Of a stretch of 64,000 bases of DNA, positions 31,091 through 43,302 are shown in pieces. Within the stretch, counting starts at the first letter, position 1. The number at the start of each line of letters is the position of its first letter. Under the pieces are notes generated by a model. That model made no database searches. It was given only the letters and a program-made list of their open reading frames with translations, and was not told the DNA's origin. Origin of the DNA: Argyresthia goedartella (lineage: Eukaryota > Arthropoda > Insecta > Lepidoptera > Argyresthiidae); the NCBI GenBank assembly GCA_949825045.1, contig OX463829.1, positions 3,100,001 through 3,164,000 of the forward strand, read 5' to 3'. The translations under genes were made by a program, and so were the position numbers.

Positions 31091-32449
31091 AACTCAATTA
31101 TATAGACACGGTGTACGATGCACGCCTTCTGAGCCGATCTAGCTAGGTTATGCTTCAATGTGCCACCCCGCACTCATGTAACATATCCTATATTAATAAG
31201 TCCAATCTTCTAAAACTTAGTGCTAGAAGAAATGTTCTATTATTTGGAGTGGTGAGGTTTATGGTTCCGAAATGCTAGGGGGAGGCGTTTTCCGAGCAGA
31301 GAGACACTATTCCGCCTGAAAAAAAAAAGATTATAAAATAAGAGTGTCATGAAATTCTTGCGATAAAATTAGTTTAATCACCACTTTTTTTATTTGTTTT
31401 GAACTGAGCATATAACTGAAACAGTTCAGTTTTATAGAATCAGAACCGATTATGTCCAAGCTCGATATGCATTCTTTACGGCATCTCAAAAGGTTTCATT
31501 TAAATTTAATAAACTGACAGTTAGCGTCTGTCCTACTGTAGCTCTACTCCATACCAAAATTGTCTATGGGCCCACAAAAGTTTATTCTCTCAATATCTCA
31601 GAAGCATCGACGCTGACAGTTGAATATTGCCTCAGAATATGAAAAGAGGAGGGTTTTGTCTTTGTTTGAGAGAATGTATGTATGTATGTTTGTATGAATG
31701 TTTGTATGTCTGTTCCTCTGTCCACTCGTAACTTCTTAACGGCTCAACCAATTTTGATGAATGATATGTCTCTAGAATCGTATTGATGGCGCAAGTGTCA
31801 CAGTGTACATTAAATTAAAGTAAAAGGCAAGCGGGCTAAAAAATACCTCTTTAACGGCCAGTGGGGTATCCGAATCAAGGTCTTTCAAAGGCGAGTATGG
31901 AATCGAGGCCCATACAATTCCCACGCCACAGCGCAAATGCGCGAGAGCAATCCGATGAGTTAAATTTACCCGTGGAGCTCTTGCAACCTAGTTTTTGGCG
32001 TTTCCATCCGAAAGACTTCTTCCTTGTATCTAGATATTCAGACACGCAAAGTAATAAACCTCTTCACGAGCAGAAACGCGGCCGCACGCAGAAGAGAGCA
32101 TTCTTGATTTTGAACTAACGTCAGGGGGATAGGAGGTTATGCGACGCTTCCAGCACTAAGTTGTGCGTATCTTGCAATATCGCAATGATGAGTCGTAGTC
32201 GATACTCGTATCTTGCACTGTTACGGCCTCCCTCCGAAATATATCTCTGTTCCGTTCAGAATTATGGCCGGTGTGGCGTGAAAGCGATAGAAAGCGGTTG
32301 CTTTAGGTGAAAAGAAATACCACTTTGGCCTTTATTGTTTTCGCGGTTGTATTTTGATGCTTAGGCCTTGCCCGTTCAAGGATTGTTTTTTGTTGAATAA
32401 AAATAGTGACGATTTTTTTTATTCAGACGTCATTATTGATGACCTCTAT
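31091..32449. other. Unassigned stretch
   Basis: It contains a (ATGT)n-rich patch at 31674-31710 and an 85-residue plus-strand ORF at 31861-32118 that resembles nothing I know. A block at about 31725-31800 (aacttcttaacggctcaacc, aattttgatgaa) is of the kind found in non-autonomous elements of insects. No gene is called. Confidence 0.35.
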
Positions 32450-32905
32450 AGTGTTGCGGTTCGAGGCTCTGTTTGCCGAGCTCGTCCCGAGTTCGAATCT
32501 CGGCTGGGGAATAGAAAAAGTAATAGAAACTAGTTCCTCGATATTTACACGAGAGTGACGTCACTGTTTCTGGTACCCACGATACAGGGTCTACTTGTGA
32601 GCTATAATTTCCTTCTCTAATAAAAAAGCATATGCTCCTTATCTGTAACTTCTCAAAATGAAATTACTTTTAGATATATCCTATAATAAGTCTGTTTTGT
32701 TTTCCGCATTGTAACAATAATCTTAACTGTGCTTAATGTTGTCGTGACGCCCACGATACAGGCCATGCCTAGTGTGGGGTCACTGTTGCTACTATTGACT
32801 TACACAAAGATGGACTATAGTCTAGTACTTATGCTTATTTGTAACTGCTACTCATGTTGATGTGTATCATTATTTTTACGTAATAAATTTATTTGTATTT
32901 GTATT
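32450..32905 (+). mobile_element. tRNA-related SINE remnant(s)
   Basis: A tRNA-like head with B box gagttcgaatctcggctggg lies at about 32490-32510. Downstream are tacccacgatacagggtct and, again, gcccacgatacaggccatg with tagtgtggggtcactg, then a tatttgtatttgtg tail at 32890. The repeated cacgatacagg block suggests two overlapping or tandem copies. Confidence 0.5.
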
Positions 32906-34563
32906 TGTGTTTTACAAATCGGTCCAAAATCGTGAAAAGGTGTCGTATCCTAAAACATTAAACGATAATTGGACTTAAACTGCATCTATTGGAGTTAGTT
33001 CGATCATAACTGCATTACGTAAGATATGTAAGGCAGAACATTAAGATAGTGAACCCTAGTCCTAAGAAATTTCAGCGCCGAAATCACCTGGTTACCTTTT
33101 CAAAACCCTTCGGCCACTATATTCAAAACGGCCACCTTTATATCCCAGTTAACCCTCCGGAGCTCCTACAGTTTTACCGTTAACCCTTCACTACGCCACT
33201 CTCATAGATCAGGGTCGCAATACTGCCCTTTATATTTGATATTTGCCTCACTGTCCTTTTGATGACCTGTCGCTGTAATGTCACTGCCTACAACGCATCT
33301 TTGTATTTTTTTAGTCTACCAAATACTTATAGGTCGCGTTAGGTTGGGATGACCATAGGGAAAGAGGAAATAGCGGAGGGGGTGCAATCCCGCCCACCTC
33401 ATGTACGACCGCAAAGGAGTCACCTTCGTCATAGTGCTGTGCGAGTCCGCATCGAACCGGTTTATCGTTTTCGATATTGCTCACATTGATAACTTGATAC
33501 TTGCACTTGGACTTGTGTATTAGAATGGCATCAGCTGCCTCTTTGTCGTATATGAAAATAAAAAGTTCTCAAGCACGAGAACTCGCCAGAAAATTACTGA
33601 AAAATAGTGACATTGAAAAGTTTCAAAAAACTTGTTTAGAAAGTAGAAAATGAATATTGGGTGAAGGATGTAAGATAAGGAAAAGAGATGGATGATTTTA
33701 CCATAGACATCAGAGACATCAGTGACGAATATTCCTTAACCACTCGAATGTCAAAAAGACGAAATACGGTTTGTCAGAGAAACCGTCGTGTGTCAACAAG
33801 CTGAAATAAGCACACTTCGCGGCTCATACCAACAGTCACTTTAATGTTATTTCTTTCTAGAATATTTAAAATTGTACAAGAATTACCAGACTATCAAATG
33901 AATGAATAATTTTATGGGTTTTGATTACGGAAGAAGAAGAAGAAAAAGAAGAACAATAGAGAAGCAGAAGGAGAAGCAAAGGAAAGATTGTGCCAAATAA
34001 ATGCATCAATACAACTTATGTTTGAGTTTATAGCAGTTTTAGGTATGATAACGCATCATTTGAACCAACATTTATGACTAACTATAGCTTTTATTATAAA
34101 ACATTTCATTAAATCAAGTAAAATTTAAGGTACTGCAATTGACTAACAAATTTAAGTGCAATTGGAAGAACAGGGTATATTTTTTTATGAGATCGCTATG
34201 CTAATACGATATAAGGCTAAATCTAATTAGAATCTGAGTAATTCAATAAAAATGAAACATTTCGCGATAAAATCCATGTGTGTCAAAGAACCGAAACACG
34301 GGTTGACACACAAATACCATCCTTAAAAAAATGCCTGACTGCGGAATAGTTATGTGTTTCTAGATTTAATTTAAATTATAATTGTGATAAATAAAATGTT
34401 AGTTTAAATAAAAATGTTTCTTTTTGTCCTGTAAAGTTTTAGTAACATTCGACATCGACTACATCACAAAAATAGTGCCATCCCAACTTCACTTGGACCC
34501 CAGAGAAAGCAAAGCAAAGAGCTTCGTTGATCTGAGAATTGGACAGTTGCTAGCCAGAATTAG
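32906..34563. other. Long stretch without recognised gene
   Basis: The only feature of note is a 42-codon ORF at 33525-33653 (begins MASAASLSYMKIKSSQ), of unknown origin. A GA-rich patch lies at 33925-33990. Confidence 0.35.
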
Positions 34564-34593
34564 GGTTAGCCAGTGATTAATCACTGGCTAACC
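34564..34593. repeat. Perfect 30-bp palindrome
   Basis: Fifteen bases (ggttagccagtgatt) are followed with no loop by their exact reverse complement. A partial echo (gctagccagaatta) lies just upstream at 34550. Confidence 0.95.
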
Positions 34594-35084
34594 TATGGTG
34601 CTTTGTGCCTCTGCCACTTCGAGGGGGAAGACGATGATAATATTATTATTCGTTCTGTGAGAATGAATGTGACTTTGTTCTTAGCAAAATGAATCGTGAG
34701 TTAAAATTATCACAAAATGTGTAATTTCTGTTGCCGCTATTACTATAGCTTATTACTATTTTATATTACTATATTATTATTACTATTACTTACTAGTAAC
34801 ACATGATAAATACAGAGACGTTGTGACTACCAAAATGGACATATTGAGCAGTGAAGGTACAGCGACAGTTGATCGATAGTTAGTACAATTCCGACCCAGT
34901 AAGGCGGCGACATCTGCCGTTGGACGGGTACGGATGGCCTCCTATAAATTAACCCTAGATTTAGGAAGGTGCGCTATGCTCGTTTGGAGACATCTAGTGG
35001 TATATGCATATGTAGGACTTTTATAAGTTACATGGATTTATCTGGACAGGAAGATTTTTTTAACCTGCTGGTGCTAAATTCCAA

Positions 35085-35398
35085 ATTCCAAAATCCAAAT
35101 GTCTTTATCACTGTAGATATTTACATATACTTAGCAATCGTCATTTTTTGCCACTTCTCTACATTGGACCACTGTGGGAAAAGAAAACGGCGTAGAAACT
35201 CCCACAGATCTCTTTTAAAAAATTTATATCTCTTTTAAAAATTGCTTGTGCTTAACTAATACAAATTTTATAATATCATAATTAAGAAGTAGGAATAAAT
35301 AATTACAAAACTATTAACAGCAAGGTCTGTGTTGAGCCAGATTAACCCCATACAGTCCCATCATTTAAGTTATCTTGAACATTGTAATATCCCATTTA
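35085..35398 (-). mobile_element. NL-A copy C, 3' UTR fragment
   Basis: It matches copy A at 3185-3480 on the same strand (tctacattggaccactgtgg, ctattaacagcaaggtctgt, gaacattgtaatatccc) and contains only the last codons of ORF2. A tccaaattccaaaatcc microsatellite at the left edge is the 3' tail. Confidence 0.8.
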
Positions 35399-36107
35399 TA
35401 TATTGAGTCCAAACACGATTGCCTCACTATTCCTGGTTCCTGAGTTCCAGTATTGATCCAAGTCCTCATTCCATCACCAGCCCATTACACCAAGTTTGTA
35501 AACCAGCTGATATATCTTTGCAGTATTAGTTCAAACACGACTGATGTACGATTATTCCTCATAGAGTCGGGTACCAAGCTATTTTCAACGAAATAAACAG
35601 AATAGTATATTAGATAAAAAAAAACTGTTTACCTAGGACGGACAAATAGATAGACGAGACGGCCAAACCAGTGGGTGAAGTTCAATAAAAGCTTTTACTT
35701 ACTTTTGTTATTTTATCCCGGACAATTCAGCACCCACGTAGTCACTATTTTTCGAAAAATACTGTGCAACCATAATAACGTCCACTTTGGATAACATTGT
35801 CGCATACTTTGACAAATCCCTCATTCATTATAAAATTATATGTACACACTAAACACACGTAATTTTATATGTTATAATAGTTCAACAGCATAAACTGGTG
35901 TAAGAAGATAATAAGAATAAGAAATCACTTTTTGCGAATGCGTGGTGGAGCGGCAGAGTTCCGATTTTTTGAATATAATTGAAAAAATCTGAAGATGAAA
36001 AGATTACATAACAGAATTATGGAAAAGACTTCAAATAATTGCACTTCAGGAGACCTAGTCAACTGAGCATAACATCGGTCTTTTAGGCAGTTTACACCCT
36101 GACTACA
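35399..36107. other. Unassigned stretch
   Basis: Short open frames are present, with nothing recognisable. Confidence 0.35.
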
Positions 36108-36182
36108 GTTCTTATAGTGTACGAGCTTACTCGTCTTAATTATTGAAGTAGCTATAGTTACATATTGCACAACTAATACGCA
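36108..36182 (+). repeat. Foldback arm fragment
   Basis: The sequence gagcttactcg...aagtagctatag and caactaatacgcat matches part of the foldback arms at 51602-52158. It abuts the 3' end of the RTE element. Confidence 0.65.
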
Positions 36183-38437
36183 TTATTATTATTATTATTT
36201 TATTTAGCCATTAAGGTGTCCCACTGCTGGGCAAAGGCCTCCCCCTCTTTCGTCCACACTTCCCTGGTCTGTGCCACCTCCGGCCACCCCGGCAAAAACT
36301 TGTCGAGGTCGTCCCGCCATCTCCATTTAGGCCTGCCTCTACGCCGGTATCCGTCCTGTGGCACCCAGTTAGTGGCGATTTTCGCCCATCTATCTGGGCG
36401 CATACGACTTACGTGGCCGGCCCAGTTCCACTTTAGCTTAGTGGTCTGTGCACCCACATCAGCGATGCCAGTTAAGGAGCGCAGTGTGGTGTTCCTTATG
36501 CGGTCCATCCTACGAACACTTAGGATGCTGCGCTCCATTGCTGGCTGGCAAACCTTGAGTTTGGACTTCTGAAGTTCGGTTAAAGACCATGACTGAGCGC
36601 CGTAGGTTAAGATAGGCAGGATACACATGTCCATGAGCTTGCGCTTGAGGATCAGCGAAAGGTTACCCTTCATAAGCTCCTTCATGGACCAGTAGCTCTT
36701 CCAGGCGTTAGAAATGCGTCTATCGATTTCTTTATCCTGCCTGTTTTCGAAAGAGGCTATCTGGCCAAGTAAATGTACTCATCGACATAATGTATTTCCT
36801 GCCCATCTACCTCGACCCTACGTTTGACACTATTAGTCATGGCCTGGGTTTTTGAACGATTCATCTTCAGTCCAACCTCAAGGCTTGAATTGCTTAGTTC
36901 CTGTAACATACGCTGGAGCTCGGGTGCAGATGGGGCAAACAGAACAATATCGTCGGCGAAGCGAAGGTTACTAAGTCTTCTGCCACCAACGTCAATGCCT
37001 CGGTCTGCCCACGGGAACGCCAGCTTCTTGAAGACTTTCTCGAGGCTGCAGGTAAACGGCTTCGGAGAAAGCGGGTCTCCCTGTTTGACGCCTCTCTCTT
37101 TGGGGAATGATGGTCCGGCTAGATGTAATTTTATATCGGCTGTACTATTTTGGTAAATACTTTCCAGAATGCTAATGTAAGTGTGATGGATATTTTGGTT
37201 GTGGCGTGCAGAAAATATCGATGAATGTGTAATGCTGTCAAAAGCCTTGGAATAGTCGACAAAAGCAAAATAAAGGGTCTTATTAAATTCATTGCTCTTC
37301 TCTATGATTTGATTAAGACTGTGGAGGTGATCTGTGGTGGAGAAGCCGGGGCGGAATCCGGCTTGTTCTGGGGGTTGTTGAGAGTCAAGCTGACCAGCAA
37401 TGCGGTTTTCTATTATTTTAATAAGAACTTTGTAAATATGTGATATGAGGCTGATAGGTCTATAGTTTCCTACATTACTTTTATCGCCTTTTTTATGCAG
37501 CAGAATAATATTGGGATGACATAACTTAGAAGGGAGTTTTCCTTTCAAAATAATAGTGTTGCAAACATTAGTTATATGTGGTAGTAATACTGGTCTACAG
37601 AAATTTTAAGGCTTCTGTAGTTATTCGGTCTTCTCCAGAGCTTTTATTATATTTCATATTTTTGAGGGCAAAATTTACTTCTATGGCGTTTATGAAAGGG
37701 ATAGAATCAGGGCAACTGTGTATTATGTTTGAAATGTGGTCTGGTTTTATTATATCTGAGTATAGGTTTGTGTAGAATTTGGTGCAAATTTCTATTATTT
37801 TGTCTCTACTTCCTTGTTGTTGACCATTCTCGTCTGTGAGCTTTGTAATCCAGGATTTACCTTTCGAGATTCCTTGTTTGGCAACTCGGAACGAGGTATT
37901 ATTTTCTATCGCTGTTTGCACCAAATTTGTATTAAATGTTCTCATGTCTTTTCTGATGTTAAGCTTTACTTGTCTGTCGAAATGGTAATATTGATTGGAG
38001 CATTTCTCTAGGAATTCTCTTTCCTCTATGAGAAGTTTAGTTGATGCACTCAATTTGAATTTGCACGGTCTATCTTGTCTTAATTTATTGCTAGCAGATT
38101 TTATAGCGTTTTGTATGTTTTTTTATTGAGTTTCTACGTCGTCTATGTCTACATTGAGATATGCAAACCGGTTCGTCAGTTCCAAGTTAAAAGCATTTGC
38201 ATTAAGTCTAAGGTTATTGCGGTTAAGTTTTTTAATTTGTTTGGTGAATATTTTTTTACGGAGAATTTTTGTGTAGAGACATATCCTTGCACGAACAGGT
38301 ATATGATCGGAACTACATTTAAATTGATTTAGAACGGATATATCTTTTACTATAGATTGATCTGATGACAGTACGTTATCTATTTCATTTTTAGTTTTTC
38401 CATCGAAAGAGCGCCAGGTCCAGCGATGCTGAGGCTT
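36183..38437 (-). pseudogene. RTE retrotransposon, 3' part: endonuclease end, RT, C-terminus
   Basis: Minus strand, from 38437: QKPQHRWTWRSFDGKTKNEI and VLNQFKCSSDHIPVRARI (end of the APE endonuclease, SDH motif), a stop near 38125, a linker (38053-37595) with NKSSGEDRITTEALKFL, and the RT: NYRPISLISHIYKVLIKIIE, EQAGFRPGFSTTDHL, FVDYSKAFDSI, ERGVKQGDPLSP and FADDIVLF (to 36757). After a break, 36685-36200 gives the RTE C-terminal block with WAGHVSRMRPDRWAK and RRGRPKWRWRDD. An (ATT)n tail at 36183-36203 is typical of RTE. Several stops and shifts. The 5' part of the same insertion is at 51214-51600. Confidence 0.85.
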
Positions 38438-38928
38438 TTGTAAAAAAAAAAAAAAACTTTATTTCACAAATTGTTTTACACAATACAATATGGTTCCCTG
38501 TCTTCCTAACTAGTAAAATACTGTATTTAGGGAGACAGTTCTTCCCAAAAACGTGTTTCTTAATAACATTTATAATACATTTGGCTAACTTTTTTGTAAA
38601 AAAAATAAAATAATAATAATTTAGTTATGGTTATGACAATTAGAAAACATTAGAAGAGGAAAAACAAAACAAAAAAAAATATGTATACAATGCAATATTC
38701 ATCAGTTCGTGCTGCGATGAGTGTATGTGAAATTTTTAAGTGTGAGTGTAAGGGTTGTGATTGAATGGAAGATTTTTTGTATGAAGTGTGTGTTCGTGAT
38801 TTGGGGTGTAGTGAGTGTTAGTGTGAATATATTATGCACATAATTTAAATGTAAATAGCTTTCTTTGTAATATGTGTACATATACATATTTATATGAGTA
38901 TTACGTGAGCAGAAGTGAGATGGAGGAT

Positions 38929-41900
38929 CTAGATGGCCGAGGTCAATAAGCTTTCAGTAGCATCATAGTCAAGGGATCTGAGCAAGTTATACACTTTAGT
39001 TTTGACACTATAACTTTTATCGTTTATTATATTAATTTTGTTGTACAAACGAGGCACGAGACTGTCAAATTGTCTGCACGCATGGGCACTTTTGACTAGC
39101 GGTATTGTAATCCGAAAGATCCTTTTGGTGCTAGTGGGTAGATGTGGGACTACAAGACTATGATACCGCCTAATGCATTTGTGAATGTATGTTTGCCTAA
39201 CTGTGAGAACATTTGTGTCCGTAAACACTTGTGTCGTGGGCTGCCGCCATGAAGCAAACAGTAGAACTTTAAGTATAGCACGCTGTGCGCGCTCAGCCTC
39301 TACTAGTATTGATTTGGAAGCACCTCCCCATGCACAGATGCAGTATTCAATAACACAGTGACATAGGGCATTATATGTCTGGAGTACAATGTTTCTGTTT
39401 GCGTATAGACGAAGGTTTTTAAAAATGATTATTAGTTTTCTAATCCTCTTTGATGTAGATGTGATGTGTGGTCCCCAATTAAGCTTGTCATCCACGATAA
39501 CACCTAGGTATTTAATAGTTGGCACCCTTGATAGGCTGTCACAGTTGCAGGAAACTCCTTCCACTAACCTTCTATTACATGGATACGTGTGGATAGTCAG
39601 GACATTGAGGTTATCATTTGGGCTACCAGCTGCTGTTTTGCTAAAGCACAGATATTTAGTTTTCATGGTGTTCAGCGATAGCAAACTATCTTCCAACCAA
39701 CATGTAACTTTGGCTAACCCACTCTCAGCTGAATGTTTTGCATCTGTCCAGTTCTTTCCGTGAAATAGGATAACTGTATCATCAGCAAACATAATCAAGT
39801 CAGCTTTATTAATATCGAGTTTACAAAGTTCGTTGATATAAATGAGAAATAACGTCGGTCCTAGAGTACTTCCTTGTGGAACACCATAAGTACATGTGGC
39901 ATTCCCACTCAATTGTTTTTCGATTCGGACGTCTTGTTCCCGATTTGTTAGGTAGTCTGCGAACCAGGCCAGTGCAGAGCCGCGGACCCCCAGGTTTTCC
40001 AATCTGGCCAATAGGATGGGGACACATACTGTATCAAAGGCCTTTTGTAGATCGAGGAATACACCCACTCACTTTTCACCTCTGTCTTCATATCTTGTCA
40101 CCATCGACGTCAACTTCACCACCGCATCCTCCGTGCTTCGACCTGTCCAGAATCCGTATTGGTTACCAGACAGTAGGTTATTTGTTTCCAGATACCTGAC
40201 CAGTCTTTTATTCATTATTTTTTCCAGAATTTTAGTAAGTGTGGTTAATAGCATTATGGGCCTGTAGTTTGATGGAAGTTTTTTATCTCCAGTTTTAAAT
40301 ATAGAGCAAACTATTCCTTTTTTGAAAATAGACGGAAAACTACCACTCTCCAGGCTCAGGTTGCACATATGTGCTAGCGGCGATACCAACAACTGACTAC
40401 ATCTTTTGATTATAGTTGTAGGAATGTTATCCCAGCCAACTGCACTACTGGGCTTAAGCATTTTAAATTGTTTGTGATATTTCTGTAGGGTCTGTAGGGT
40501 ACAGCATCATTGAATTAGAAGGAGCAGTCCTAGAAAACGCGAGGGAAGCTAGGTTGGATTCAGTTGTATTTAGCTTTGTTAGGGTTTCGTTTGCTAGTCT
40601 GTTGCCTATTGATGTAAAGTAATCATTGACTTCATCCAGTGATTCTCCGCATGTTGTTCTAAATTTAAGTAACTCAGCCGAGCTTACTTTTGTTTTGTTT
40701 AATGAACAAATTTCTTTAATAACCCTCCAGGTTTCTTTGGGATTCCCAGTACTTTTGCAAAATTCACATTCATAGTATTCTTTTTTTAACTGTTTAATTA
40801 TTATATCACACATGTTTCGATATTTAGTATATTCTTCTTTAGTATTGTCGTTCTTAGTGTTTGCCTTAACTTTCTTATGTAGTTTGTCTCTTTTTTTTAT
40901 TGATTTTAATGCTCCCATAGTTATCCAAGGTTTCATTGGCTGCTTTCGTTTGGGTATATTAATTACAGTGGTATTGTTCTCAATGACAGCTTTAAGTGTA
41001 TTTACAAAGCTTTCAGCTGCCACGTTTGCAACTGTAATTGCAAGAAATTCATCCCATTTGTGATCTTGAAGACTGTTAGCTATTTCTTCGGTATCGATAT
41101 GGATTTTATTATAGCTGATTGTCTTGCTATATTTTGAAGTACTGTTAATTAGCAGCATAATTGGGCTGTGGTCTGTGAGCTCGTTGCACACTATTGTGTG
41201 TGCCTTATTTATTGATTTCACCATGAAATGATCCAAACAAGTTCTCTGATGAGTCGGACGATCAACCCCCTGCGCAAGACCAAAAGCTGCCATTAAATTA
41301 ACATATTCGGCTGCTTGACCCTTAATTGATTCCGGCATAATATCTATATTTATGTCCCCGGTGAAGACAATGTTTTTGCTGTGGATGTTTTTTAACAAAC
41401 CGTACAAGGATTCTATTTATTTAGCTGGATTGCTAAAGCAATATGGTCTATATGAACATATAATAGAGTAGTCGCTATTTACCCGTAGTACTAAACAGTT
41501 GCCTTCAATAACAGTATCTGGTTCGCTGACTTCCACGTTAAGGTAGTCTCTAGTGTACGCTATTACTCCGTCATTTTGATTGTAACTACGTACTGTGCTA
41601 AAAGAGTTATAGTTGCTTATTGTAGGAATTACACTATTTTCGGTAATACAGCATTCTGTCAGCACAATTACGTCTACACAAGTTTCCAAGCTAGACACAA
41701 ATACCAAAAAACCGGTGCGAGTGCAATCAAGTGCGAGTCTAAATCGCGCACGAAGGGTTCCGTACCACCGTTCAATGGAAACGATGGTGTGGAGTGAATA
41801 GTTTGGATTTTACACAGCAAAATATTGTTTACAAAGTTATTGGTGCGGTTACTTTCACACTCCATGTACGTAACCAGGTGCATCCATAAGTTTGTATGTG

Positions 41901-42332
41901 GTATTGAAAGAATTGTTGTATGGGAGCCCCCTTAAATATTTCTTTTATCCTGTTTTTTAGTATTTGTTGTTATAGCGGCAACATAAATACATAATCTGTG
42001 AAAATTTCAACTCTCTAGCTAGCTAGGTTCTTGAGATACAGCCTGGTGACAGACGGACGGACGGACGGACGGACAGCGGAGTCTTAGTAATAGGGTCCCG
42101 TTTGGAACCCTTCGGGTATGGAAACCTAAAAAGAATCCAGGTTTGCATTGACACTACGAATGTTTACTGTAAGTATACGTAGGTAATCACCAGGGAATTT
42201 ATCTTTTAATATTGTGGAATATTCTGTGGGATAATCTAGTTTAAGACAAATGATGTCACCCGTTTGTTCGAGCTCACTAGCAACAATAACAGTTTCGGGA
42301 TTAAATTTTAGTAGTAATGTAAGAGGTCGCAA
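38929..42332 (-). pseudogene. NL-C ORF2 (APE endonuclease + RT), broken
   Basis: From ATG 42332: an N-terminal leader, then RILTVNIRSVNANLDSF (endonuclease start), cut by the repeat at 41711-42127, resuming with VFVSSLETCVDVIVLTECCI. FTGDINIDIMP and NELTDHSPIMLL mark the endonuclease catalytic blocks (41407-40463). The RT holds NYRPIMLLTTLTKILEKIMN, NQYGFWTGRSTEDAVVKLTS, GVFLDLQKAFDTV, TYGVPQGSTLGPTLFLIYIN, MFADDTVILF and YLGVIVDDKLNWGPHI, ending at 38929. Lesions: a stop after SNPAK (about 41417), a frame change near 40463 and TGA at the GEK/VGVFLDL junction (about 40069-40071), probably once Cys. Confidence 0.85.
41711..42127. repeat. 400-bp gggttccgta repeat, copy 2
   Basis: It is nearly identical to 17470-17869, with a longer GACG run (about 42053-42073). 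It interrupts the NL-C endonuclease between NANLDSF and LVFVSS. An A-rich run (aaaaag-like) lies at both edges. Confidence 0.8.
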
Positions 42333-42690
42333 AATAAGTGTTCAGGTGTTTAAAAATGATTTTTGTGTTATAGTACTGGTACTGGTTGAATTTAATGGTT
42401 ATATTGGTTTTGGTTGTTGTCCGTGTATGTATAACTTCACAGTACCAACATGCTGCGGGCAGTAAGTATGAGTTGGCATAAGTGTGTAGGGAAAGCTTTT
42501 TGTGTATGAATGGAGAATATGTGTGTGTGTTGTTTAGTGTGTAGTATATGCATATAGTTTTGTATGTAAATAGTATGTATATAGTAATTGTAGTGTAGTA
42601 GTGAATTGTGCATTCGCAGACATTGGAATTCAGCGCTAAGTAGTTGTAATATAACAGTTTAGTATTTGCAGACAGAGTACACATAGTTAG

Positions 42691-43302
42691 TCATTGGGGC
42701 ATTATCTTCTCAGAGATTCTTTTCAGATCAGCGTCGTCGTCGATGCGAGTGCAGGGCTTACCTTCAGCCTGGCGAAGATACACCCTGCCATTTGACATCC
42801 AGCAGAACGTAAAATTATTCAGCTTAGCAAAGTCTCGAGCTAGTGAGTAAAGTTTCCTAGCCTTTGTTGTAGCGCACCCCGAAATGTAGATTGGCTCTGC
42901 TGGACCCTGTAGTTGTATGTGGCTGGAGTTAAGTTTGTCTTTGTTAGCCTTTTTAAGGTTGAATTTCTTGAGTTGTTTGATCATGTTCTCCTTAACCAAT
43001 ACCGAGGAAAACTCAACCATTATAGGCTTTTTCATCTCAGGTTTTGCATAGCCTCGGTATATGTCTCTTATGTCTGCTTTCTGAACTTGGACTCCAATAG
43101 CAGTACCAACTCTAGAGGCTATGTTGATGAGGTCTTCTTTTGTTTCAGATGGTAATGTACTAGAGATATTCCTAAGCTCAACCTTGGCGGCGCACGAGTA
43201 TCTCTCCATCGTTTCCACTTTGTTTTCCAAAACTTTGATATAGGACAGGTGGTCCGAACGTTCCTTTTTAAGTCCCTCTAACTCTTTTTGGATCTCATTC
43301 TT
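42691..43302 (-). pseudogene. NL-C ORF1, distal part
   Basis: Minus strand reads NEIQKELEGLKKERSDHLSY (coiled coil), then METMERYSCAAKVELRN-like block (VETMERYSCAAKVELRN), LINIASRVGTAIGVQVQKAD, IRDIYRG and KPIMVEFSSVLVKENMI, ending at 42691. The RRM-like region and the tail resemble the FP-domain ORF1 proteins of insect CR1-like elements (family memory). It binds element RNA in intact copies. The upstream part lies beyond a 1.9-kb insertion at 45183-45529. Confidence 0.75.

Noticed and set aside
31674..31710. (ATGT)n stretch as a functional element
   Set aside because: A simple imperfect microsatellite with no further structure.
35640..35720. Possible LTR or polyadenylation region (gttcaataaaagctttt)
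   Set aside because: No matching second LTR, primer binding site or polypurine tract was found nearby.
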